From assembly GCA_947396885.1 (NCBI GenBank), contig OX377204.1, forward strand, positions 2,170,001-2,234,000: a stretch of DNA of 64,000 bases, given 5' to 3'. The notes beneath the pieces are model-generated. The model was not told the origin of the DNA. It made no database searches and was given only the letters and a program-made list of their open reading frames with translations. Below, one piece after another: positions 55,898-64,000 of this stretch. Position 1 is the first letter of the stretch. Each line of letters opens with the position of its first letter. Position numbers and translations under genes: made by a program. This DNA comes from Heligmosomoides polygyrus polygyrus. Lineage: Eukaryota > Nematoda > Chromadorea > Rhabditida > Heligmosomidae.

Positions 55898-56192
55898 GTA
55901 GGCGCGTGTAGCACAGTCGAAGGAGGTGTCGGCTGTCGTGCGCACACGATACGAGGTTCCTGTTTCGAATTTCCCGCCCAGGTCAACCAAGTCTTCCATC
56001 CCTCCGGGGCCGGTGAATTTGTCTGGGAGGGATAAAGGGCTGACCTGCTCATCTGCTGGCCACCGCAAGTCATTGCATGGCCAAATGCGCATTCGACTCA
56101 CCTCCACGACATCCCCTAGAAGTTGAATGCGTGGCACACCCCAAAAAGAATTGATTAACGCCGCCCTTTATCCTTATCCTTTATTTACTTAC
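55898..56192 (+). mobile_element. SINE1, copy 10
   Basis: Plus-strand copy: TAGCACAGTCGAAGG (A box), GTTTCGAATTTCC (B-like) and the tail CCTTTATCCTTATCCTTTAT. The tail meets the 3' end of the LINE at 56181 tail to tail. Confidence 0.8.
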
Positions 56193-57515
56193 TTTGATAC
56201 TTTTATGGTCTTTTTGTCGGCTGGAGGTCTTCTCAGCGGGGACCACAACTCTTCCAGACCGCTCGATCTCTGGCTGCTTGCATCCAGTGAGGCAGACTCC
56301 GCTCTCTGAAAGATCTTGAGAATGAGTCTGCCTCGTCTCGCGTTGGCGTCGTCCCAGTGGTTTCTTATGGTCTCTCGGGAGCCATTCTGTGACACGGAGA
56401 CTCCATCTATCGTGCTTTCGTCGAAGCAGGTGTCCGGCCCAGCGATATTTGGACTTCTTCATGTATTGCAGCGGGTCTGCTAATTGCGACTTCTCCCGTA
56501 GCTCCGAGCTTCGTAGGCCTTCTTGCCATTGCTGACGAAGGCTTGTCCTCAGAAGACATCTCTCCAATGCACGACGCGTAGTTTGCATCGCTCTGGCAAT
56601 TGTCTTGTTGTCGGGCCAGGTTTCCGTCGCGTAACACATCGCAGGCAGTACAGAGGCGTTGAATATCGAGGCCCTGAGGCCGGTATCCTTGACCTGATCG
56701 GTGACTTCGCGAATCGAACTGAGGGCTGCCCATGCTGCGCGTCTCCTGCGGGCGATTTCAGGAGCGAGGTCGTTATTCATGTTCAGCTCTCTTCCCAGAT
56801 AGACGTAGGAGTCGACCTGTTGTAGAGCGACTCCATTTAACCTTACGAGTCCCGTGTCACACCACTGGTTGACCATAAACTGCGTTTTGGACATATTCAT
56901 GTCCAATCCAATCTTCATCCCCTGCCACATTGAGCTCGTTCAGCATTTCCTCGGCTTCTGCCGTGCTGGTAGAGATGAGAACAATATCGTCGGCGAAGTG
57001 AAGGTTGCTGATCCGTTTACCGTCGACAAGGTAGCCTTTGTCGTCCCAGTTCAAGTCTTTCATGGCATCCTGGAGTGCCGCTGTGAATAGCTTGGGAGAA
57101 ATCGTTTCTCCCTGCCGTACTCCTTTCTCGATAGGAATTTTAAGCTTTCGATCGAACAGCTGGATGGTAGTCGATGTGTTCGAGAAGCATTCGTCGAGAA
57201 GTCGGATGTAGGGCGATGGTATACCAGTATGCACAAGCGCGTTCAAAACGGCGTTGATTTCCACAGAGTCGAACGCTTTCCGGTAATCCACGAAGACAAG
57301 GACAAGTGGGAGGTGGTATTCGCGGCTCCTCTCGATGAGCTGTGAGACAGTCTGAATATGGTCCATGCAGGAGAAATCCTTGCGAAACCCTGCTTGCTCC
57401 ACTGGCTGATATTCATCCAAGCAACGCTCCATGCGGTTAAGCAGTATCTTGGTGAAGATCTTGTGCACAACCGAGATAAGACTGATGGGTCGTTAGTTGT
57501 TGATATCCTATCCTT
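56181..57515 (-). pseudogene. LINE family C, reverse transcriptase half
   Basis: From about 57515: DINN(stop)RPISLISVVHKIF, NRMERCLDEYQPVEQAGFRK, FVDYRKAF (motif A), KGVRQGETISPKLFTAALQD and LHFADDIVLIS (catalytic FADD). A frameshift near 56935 follows, then IGLDMNMSKTQFMVNQWCDT, YVYLGRELNMNNDLAPEIAR, LPAMCYATETWPDNKTIARA, YRWAGHLLRRKHDRW and a diverged end to TAA near 56181. The endonuclease and N-terminal RT are missing (5' truncation). At least two nonsense codons and one frameshift are present. Confidence 0.82.
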
Positions 57516-57519
57516 TATG

Positions 57520-57816
57520 CAGTAAAAATGGCGGCGTATTTCTTCCATTGTATTCGCTTTTATTGCTTCTAGATTTATATGCTTGTGAGCAGCAGCTATG
57601 TACATTATCATTCCAATAGACAATGCAAAGTATAAAACCAGTGCGCGACGCAACCTCTTCCTTTATTACTACCAATTACCAAATTCGTCGATCTTCTGCA
57701 TGGCATAATAAACTTCAAATATTGTCTGAGGTCAAATGCCTAGAATTTAGCGTTAATTCAAACGGGCAGTGATTGTTTCGTAATACACTCTGCAAAGGTG
57801 CATTTCTAGTAAAAAA
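57520..57816. other. Unassigned stretch
   Basis: No repeat or exon recognised. Confidence 0.4.
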
Positions 57817-57960
57817 TGTCGATATATGTTGCGAAGATGGGCAGCATGGGGAGGTGGAAATGCGCCAACCAATCAGATCACAGCAAACTGGCATGCCATT
57901 CATAGAGGGCTTGCACGGTCATTGCCCTGACTGGCAGTGTGTTCGCTCAGTGCTCTTCCT
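57817..57960. mobile_element. MITE, GATGGGCAGCATTGG family, one-sided remnant
   Basis: TATATGTTGCGAAGATGGGC-AGCATGGGGAGG and CCAACCAATCAG match the left half of the family; the right TIR is not found. Confidence 0.5.
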
Positions 57961-58019
57961 TTTCATGATTCAGGTCTTAAAAAAGATGACTTTAACCACT
58001 TTAGATCCGCCTGATCAGG

Positions 58020-58690
58020 TTTGAAAAATGCAACTACTTCTAAGTCTGCTGCTTTTCGAACCAAAAAAGTGTGCGGTTTCCAATGAAAAAGAAAAGCGTC
58101 TGTTTAAGGTAGAAACGATAGATAGCCGTCTGAATCCTCTTTTCCATGAGGTTAATTGGAGCTGAAGAAGAACTGAATGCATAAGGAGAAGTAGCAGCAG
58201 ATTTAGCTCCCAGTCACTCCAGATACGTTAAGATTCATCCGCGCCGACGAGAATGACTCGTTGGACGCACGCCAACAGTCTCCTAGCACTTCGGGAGCAT
58301 TCCTTGATTCGCGTCCGCACCCGAACAGCAGTGTCGCTTCCCGTTAACGGAATGATCTATGGGAACTGACGAACAAAATCGCTGACGAGTTGTTGCGCCG
58401 TCGCCGCCGACACCGGCCATCCCTTCGGCGGCGTCGAGCTCCGTGTCTGCTTTTCTTGCAGTTAGTTTCTGCTCCGGACGTTGATCTCTGTTCGAACCTA
58501 GTTGGCAGTGATGCCGCCTTTCTTCCCAAGCTTCTCTGAAAGGTGGACGAAAAATTTGACTCTTTTAATGGCGTAGGGTACACATACTGTTTATAGACCC
58601 TTCTTTGCTAATTATTAGAGAAATTTTATACTGGAAAAGCCTTTAGAAAAATTTATTAGCTATTTCAAACATCTAAACTTTTATAAGGAT
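58020..58690. other. Unassigned stretch
   Basis: The only open frame (58344-58583, minus) is Arg/Ser-rich low complexity. Nothing supported. Confidence 0.4.
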
Positions 58691-58695
58691 CACCT

Positions 58696-59065
58696 GTATC
58701 ACCTATCGTCCCGTTGATCATCGACTTGCTCGAGCGGGCGCCAGCAGCGTTTCCATTCGTCCCTATCGCGTGCCAGAGTGCTCCAGTGGATCCTCCTCGC
58801 TCGAGGGACACGAAGAGCGTCATATCGGTCGTTCAGGGCTTTCACGAAGAAGTCCGACCAAAGCGTGGGTGGGCGTCCTGGTGCTCTCTTGACATCCCGC
58901 AGAATCCACTCGGTGACGGCTCTCCTCCAGCGGGTGTCTGCGAAGGGCATTAAGTGGCTGGCCCACCTAATTTTCGACAACTTGGCAGACGCAACAGCTT
59001 CTCTGATTTTCGAACGTCGGCGAAGCTCGGAAATCTGGAGGACTTCTCCAGAAGATAAAGGCCTA
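58696..59065 (-). pseudogene. LINE family C, 3'-terminal fragment
   Basis: Reads [60 protein letters not shown] and [20 protein letters not shown]. 5' truncation is at AGGCCT (59065), and GGTGATACAGGTGATCC follows the stop as a short repetitive tail. Confidence 0.82.
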
Positions 59066-59069
59066 TCCA

Positions 59070-59586
59070 ACCAACATACGGTCTCTGTTACTGCCTGAAA
59101 CATGTGCCAAGCCACCCGGCTTCTTCGCGATTTCCTTCTTCTAGAACTACAGCAGCTGCGCGTCAAAAAGTGGATGGACGCCACTTCTAATTCCGACGAT
59201 GACGATTTATTGAACTTCCTCTTGAAAATTTGAAATTTTAACGATGTAGGCACTAGTCAAGACATTTGTGACGGAAGAACAGCGAGCATGAGAAATAACC
59301 TAACCGATGACTAAGCCTATCTTCTGGTGACTCAGCTTCTCGACGTGGTGGCGGACGTTGTCATGGACCCGGATTCATCTTGTGGAGGGTATCGGTAGAA
59401 ATAACGGTGCGTCAGACCGCCACCCACCACCTACCCACGATTGGTATAGGGTACGGTTCGTATTTATCGAACGAATCGAGGGAAATGTGGAAGAACCCCG
59501 ATAGAATTCCAGAGAAATATATTTAGCGGAATTGCAGAAATAGACCGCAATAGGCGGTAAAAGGTAGCTAATGATGTTTAAAGACC
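59070..59586. other. Spacer with a decayed MITE trace
   Basis: ACCCGGATTCATCTTGTGG and CCTACCCACGATTGGTATAG (59368-59455) recall the GGCCGGATTCATCAAC family; otherwise nothing. Confidence 0.4.
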
Positions 59587-59968
59587 TATATCACCTGTAT
59601 CACCTATCGCCCGTTGATCATCGACTTGCTAGAGCGGGCGCCAGCAGCGTTTCCATTCGTCCCTATCGCGTGCCAGAGTGCTCCAGTGGATCCTCCTCGC
59701 TCGAGGGACACGAAGGGCGTCATATCGGTCGTTCAGGGCTTTCACGAAGAAGTCCGACCAAAGCGTGGGTGGGCGTCCTGGTGCTCTCTTGACATCCCGC
59801 GGAATCCAGTCGGTAACGGCTCTCGTCTAACAGGTGTTAGCGAAGAGCATTACGTGGTTGGTCCACCTAATTCTCGACAACTTGGCCCATGCGACAGCGT
59901 CTCTGATCTTCATACGTCGGCGAAGCTCGGAAATCTGGAGGACTTCTCCAGAAGATAAAGGCCTTAAC
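59587..59968 (-). pseudogene. LINE family C, second 3'-terminal fragment with the same 5' endpoint
   Basis: About 90 percent like 58696-59065 and cut at the same base (GAAGATAAAGGCCT). It has internal stops, for example in place of R at NTC(stop)TRAVTDWIP. The tail contains GGTGATACAGGTGATATAGG. Confidence 0.8.
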
Positions 59969-59969
59969 T

Positions 59970-62286
59970 TATGAAGAATGCCTTGCCATTTCGAGAACAA
60001 GTTACAGAGTGTGGCCGGGATACCCAGCGCTTATTTTTTTCATATAGAAGACATGCAAACGTTTACCTTACCGCTAAGCCTGTTCTAGCAATAACACGTA
60101 TAATAGCCAGGGATGTGCGGAATTTCTGCAACAAATTTATTACTTCGAGAACCATCTAGGAACTGTCCAGTTGTGTCACCTTCATATCAGGGAGCTTCTA
60201 GGCTGCAACAGACTGAATATGAATACTCTTACTGAAGTGTGGACTTACCATGACGGATCAGTTATCCAGTTATCGTCTTAGATTCAGGAATGAATTCTGA
60301 GGACTATTATAGTTTTGGTTATTAGAATGTAACTGCTAATCTTGAGTATGCAGATATCTGTGTAGTCATCATGTCATCCATGATGCCACAGGCTTCTAAA
60401 AATGTTGACAGGAATGTCTTTCTTGGTAGGAAAGTGATCTAGGTGACTGCTCCAGGTTTAGACTTCACCCGAGTGAGTTTTTAAAAGCTGGTCTGTAAGC
60501 AGCCCAAAGTGGCTAAGTCGGTCAAGTCTATTCAAAGTTCAAAAAATTACAGCAACAAAAAGTCAGCGAAAATCCGTCGCAGAAACTAGATATAAGCAGC
60601 AGGGAAACTGCATGCTGAAATAGGGAGAAATAATAAGACAGGACCATGAATTTGTTTTCGTTTATTTATCTAGCCATAGCTAAAAGGTTATCATAACAAT
60701 ATTATTATCCATGCCTTGCTATGTTATGTTACGTTATGATGACGATGAGCATCAATCTGTGGAAGATTCTGCTGTTCGCAAAGACCTGAGCAAGAAGAAG
60801 TGCCGTAGAAGCCGCCTCTGATATAATTTAGGATGCACTTTTGAAAAAAAAATGGCGACTATGTGTCATTTCCGTTTCCGCGTTTCGTATTCCGGTTTCC
60901 GGCCATTTTTGAGTGTTTCCGCTTTTTTCCAGAAAGCATTTTTGTAAATGGGGCTCGAAATGGTAGCAGATATGTGGATGTTCCCACGAAAATCGAGGTT
61001 TTTCTCGACCCACGGATATACCAACGATTGGGCGAATTAGGCTTATCATGATGCGACATCGTGGGTACGTCCACCCCTTACACATCGCATACCCATTCAA
61101 ATACATTCGAAAAACGCGACTTTTCGAATAGTCGGATTCGTATGAAAGTCATTCGAATGCCTATGGGAATAGGTCACCTCTATAGCACCACTATAATGAT
61201 TTTCGTTGGCTAAAAATCTCAGTCGAGAAAATAGTCCTGTAAAAGCGCATCAACAAAGCAATGAATCTTCAACAGTTAGTCGTTTCTGAGCCAAGCTCCG
61301 TGGAGGCCAGTGATTCTCTATAGATTCTTTTTGTTGTTGCACTTGGAAAATTCAGGGGGAGCACCGCTGGCTGACCTGCTTCCCGAAAAACTTCGGAACG
61401 GATCTGAATTGTCGGACCGTTTCGGCTCTCCAAATAATTTATGCGGTTGAACTTTGAGAACCAAGGCCACGCGGCAGCAGTCCACAATTTGCTTCCCGAT
61501 CGTATATCACACCGGGAAGGGCGCTTAACGATTCGCGACTAGTTCTTTGCGTCGGCGGCGGAGTCCTCTGGAAACGTTTAAGGTCTGTGTTTGATGACAA
61601 TGGGGGTAGGGAAGAAAATTTGAAGCCCTCGTGGTAATACTCTGTAGTGCACGCCTGAAAACCTGGATATTTCGGCATCTCAAGGTTCTCTTTTCATATA
61701 TTTTTTGATCGATAGCAGAATTTCTGGATCTATCCTGGTCCGGGGAGCCACAGAGTTAAAAATTATAGCGTGAGCCAATAAACGCGACACAAATTCCTAC
61801 TGAGCAAGACATCCTCTTCCAAACGACATACAACACCAAGCAAAAAAGTTCAACCACAGAACCGGAGTTTTGGTAAAAATTCGGACCGAAAAGTCGGAAT
61901 TCCCAATTTGATATCCTAAAAATCAATAAAGGGCAAGTGAGAAAATAGGACCAACACATTTTCTTGTAGTACAAAACATTGTCTTCCAAATGCTCGAAAA
62001 AACTGCGCAAAAAATTACAAACCTAAGCGGAGAGAACAAGTGCGCAAATGGCTACTTTTTCACTTTTTCACTTTTCACTTCAACGACCTAAAAATTGACA
62101 AAATTCATGATGATGAAAAAAGAAATGCAATACATATTCTGATAGAGCAAGTCATTCTTTTTCGAACGCTATGCAGCGCTATGCAAGAGACCGCCAGCGA
62201 AATCTGCAGTGAATTGTTGAAAAAAAAAACGCGAGGACTTGTGGGACAACCTAATATAAAAATGTGTTTATTTTTGCCAAGTCGTT
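59970..62286. other. 2.3 kb without a supported gene
   Basis: No TIR element, LINE fragment or convincing exon was seen. Three weak traces: SALPGVIYDREANCGLL on the minus strand at 61480-61530 (metalloprotease-like), TCGTGGGTACGTCCACCCC at 61060, and a mariner-type end GGGACAACCTAATA at about 62243-62257. Confidence 0.5.
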
Positions 62287-63652
62287 AAACCCAAAGAGTA
62301 GGGGTCCTTGAAGTCGCAATGGAACCGACGCCTCGCGAGTTCTGAGGTGCCCTGTACGGCCGCGATGCCGCTGCTGGCAAGCGGCAGGAGCGCAGTAGTT
62401 AGTGACGTTGCTTTATGTGAGGAAGATCGAGGGTTTGATTCTTCTGCGCTGCCACGTCTTTACATTTTGACTGATTGGTTGAGATTTTGGGGATTCTGAT
62501 GTCTATACCATTTTTAGACGCTTTCTGCGCATATTTTCACGTGTATACTGTGGAGCATAACTTTCTTCGGACTTGTTTATTACTGACCGGTTTTTTAACT
62601 AAAAAGGGATGAGAGAGATATTCAACATATGTCAACATCAATGGTGCACAGACACAAAGTGCACAAAGCAGACTGGTTACAATACGGGCAACGTATAAAG
62701 ACTACAGGCTCCTCACAGTTTCCTTCCATACATGTACCAATGACATTTACATCGGCTCCGTAGACTAAATCCAATTGAAGACGTACCCTTTCGAAAACCG
62801 AAGACGTTACCATATGCCCACTGCCTCTCCACATCCATCAGTTCATCTCGCGGACCCCAATCTCCTTCTTGTTCTTCCACCACTTCCAGCTGTTCGTCTT
62901 CGTCAACTTCAAGTTGACGTGCTTCGAAGTCCTTGATCATGCTGGTCATCCGTTCGGCCAGCTTGATTTCTTCCCTCGAAGGCTCCTTCTCTAAAGGGAG
63001 ACCAAACTTCAGCGTGAGCAGGTGGATTACCACTGGACCGTCGGCGGACATTGTTGGTGTTAGGTTCTAGAAAACGTTCAGCAGACCTCTGATTTCCAGG
63101 TGACGGGCAGACATGAGAGAAAGAGTGTATCGATGCCGTTTGGGTTAATTTGCGGGATCCACAGACCTCGTTTCTCATGTTAACCATCTTCGACGTCGCA
63201 TCCTCTCTCTTTTGGAAATCCTAGCAGGATGGTTTTTTCGGGGTCATCGGTCCCTGTATGGAAGCAGACTGTGAGGAACCTGTAGCCTTTATACGCTGCC
63301 CGTATTGCGCCCAGTGGTGCTTCATGCACTTTGCACCTATGTGTCACTGATGCTGAATATGTATACATCATCATGTTGAATACCACAGCATTCAGCTGGA
63401 AAATCAGGCATAAAAACGTCTGAAAATGGTATAGACGTCAGAATCCCCCAAATCTCAACCAATCAGTTGAAAGGCGAAAATGCCGCAACGCAGTAGAATT
63501 GAACCACGACCTCCCCTGCATGAAGCAATATCACTATCCACTACCCTTCGAGCCGCTTGCCAGCAGCGGCATCGCGGTCGTACAAGACCCACGAATTCGT
63601 GAGGCGCCAATGCCATTGTGACTCCAAGGATGCGTACTCTCCTTGGGTTTAT
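62287..63652. mobile_element. Palindromic element; arms carry a SINE2 head and a Cys-rich coding segment
   Basis: The left arm 62287-~62750 and right arm ~63240-63652 are imperfect inverted copies from the AAACCCAAAGAG / CTCCTTGGGTTT tips inward. Each contains a tRNA-like head (GCGCAGTAGTTAGTG with GGGTTTGATTCTTC on the left) and AACTGATTGGTTGAGATTTG, and further in a stretch encoding EEPV(V/A)FIRCPYC. The central 0.5 kb holds the acidic frame described below. It may be a deletion derivative of a long-TIR Tc5-like transposon; this is inference from the domain layout. Confidence 0.65.
62622..63051 (-). pseudogene. Transposon-type protein fragment: acidic N-terminus plus Cys-rich C-terminus
   Basis: The start MSADGPVVIHLLTLKFGLPL is followed by EKEPSREEIKLAERMTSMIK, an acidic stretch LEVDEDEQLEVVEEQEGDWG and ERQWAYGNV. 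A frameshift near 62800 leads to RLQLDLVYGADVNVIGTCME, CEEPVVFIRCPYCNQS and ALCTLCLC, ending at 62622. The start resembles N-termini of nematode Tc5-type transposases and the end a CxxC zinc-binding segment. The DDE catalytic region that should lie between is absent, so it is a deletion product. The family is uncertain. Confidence 0.5.
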
Positions 63653-63754
63653 GGACTTTGCAAAAAATGAACACATTTTTATACTAATTGAGGGGTGGGG
63701 ATTCTCCCTATATATCACTCGCTGAGTGGAAACTGATACCACCGCTCAGAAAAT

Positions 63755-64000
63755 CGATACTATCGATCCATATCGATTGCTTGGGACCTTAGCACCTTTT
63801 TTGCCGGCTTTTGGGAAGCTACCATCATGGACAACGTCGACGAGGAATACGACGGCTTCGAGCACCATCTCCGCGATAGAGCTAAGGGAGCCGAGAGCTT
63901 GAAGACCACCAAGAGACGCCTGTCTCCGGAAACTCTCGGGCTGATACGCCAGCATGGAGCAGCACGAGCGTAGGGCAACTGACGTCCGAGCTTGCGAAGC
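63755..64000 (+). pseudogene. LINE family C, linker between endonuclease and reverse transcriptase
   Basis: The plus frame reads ISIAWDLSTFFAGFWEATIM, DNVDEEYDGFEHHLRDRAKG, AESLKTTKRRLSPETLGLIR and QHGAARA, then hits TAG at about 63971. It is part of the inter-domain region of the same LINE family and leaves the window on the right. Confidence 0.65.

Noticed and set aside
62243..62257. Mariner-type right end GGGACAACCTAATA
   Set aside because: No matching left end or transposase sequence within 1.5 kb; too short to call.
1..64000. CRISPR arrays, bacterial operons, integrons, prophage
   Set aside because: No regular spacer-repeat array, Shine-Dalgarno sites or prokaryotic genes; the repeats are eukaryotic SINEs, MITEs and foldbacks.
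1..64000. LTR retrotransposons or endogenous viral genes
   Set aside because: No gag/protease/integrase motifs or paired LTRs were seen; all reverse transcriptases here belong to non-LTR elements.

Overview
The window looks like repeat-saturated genomic DNA of a nematode, most likely a strongylid (hookworm-type) worm. This is inferred from short introns (57-74 nt) with TTTCAG-like acceptors, a TTTCAG trans-splice-like site just before a start codon, RTE-type LINEs with GAA tails, SETMAR-like mariners and abundant foldback MITEs. Nothing bacterial (operons, Shine-Dalgarno sites, CRISPR) is seen. Protein families are called from motifs read by eye; no database search was possible.

Host genes occupy little of the sequence. 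(1) 1-653 (-): the start of a gene for a basic, Ser-rich protein that runs off the left edge. (2) 15718-15803 (-): a lone exon with tetraspanin-like CCG and GPEDW motifs. (3) 20561-22837 (-): a small single-span membrane protein with an odd upstream reading frame. (4) 33892-40042 and 42726-47023 (+): ten exons whose splice phases all agree. They can be read as one 460-residue type I membrane protein: signal peptide, 14-cysteine domain resembling nematode chondroitin-proteoglycan-4/DUF19 domains, Ser/Pro/Thr-rich stalk, C-terminal transmembrane helix. Its introns are packed with MITEs, SINEs and foldback elements. An unidentified exon-like frame lies at 48620-48862 (-).

Most of the rest is mobile DNA. 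2.8-7.3 kb: a mariner split by a nearly complete RTE LINE with a 17-bp target duplication. 7.8-14.6 kb: a nest with two mariner families, foldback elements and a 5-kb element with about 1.1-kb inverted arms flanked by TA. 15.9-24.0 kb: TIR elements, a Tc1-like pseudogene, a mariner remnant, a hAT-like element with a perfect 8-bp duplication, and nested MITEs. 24.3-29.7 kb: a 113-bp tandem array and a full-length RTE LINE broken by a single TAG. 30.3-33.5 kb: a MITE, a third mariner and a TTAA-flanked piggyBac-like element with repeated palindromes. 34.5-46.3 kb: MITEs, foldbacks and SINEs inside the host gene. 47.4-64.0 kb: fragments of a second EN/RT LINE family, a CR1/Jockey-like LINE tail, a mariner remnant, SINEs, and two palindromic elements with tRNA-like modules in both arms.

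Recurring families: a tRNA-derived SINE (SINE1, ten copies), a second tRNA-derived SINE (SINE2, four copies), MITEs with 3-bp TWA duplications and GGCCCCGTTTATAC-like ends, MITEs with GGCCGGATTCATCAAC ends, and MITEs with a GATGGGCAGCATTGG end. No autonomous intact element was found; RTE-2 (25763-29126) comes closest.
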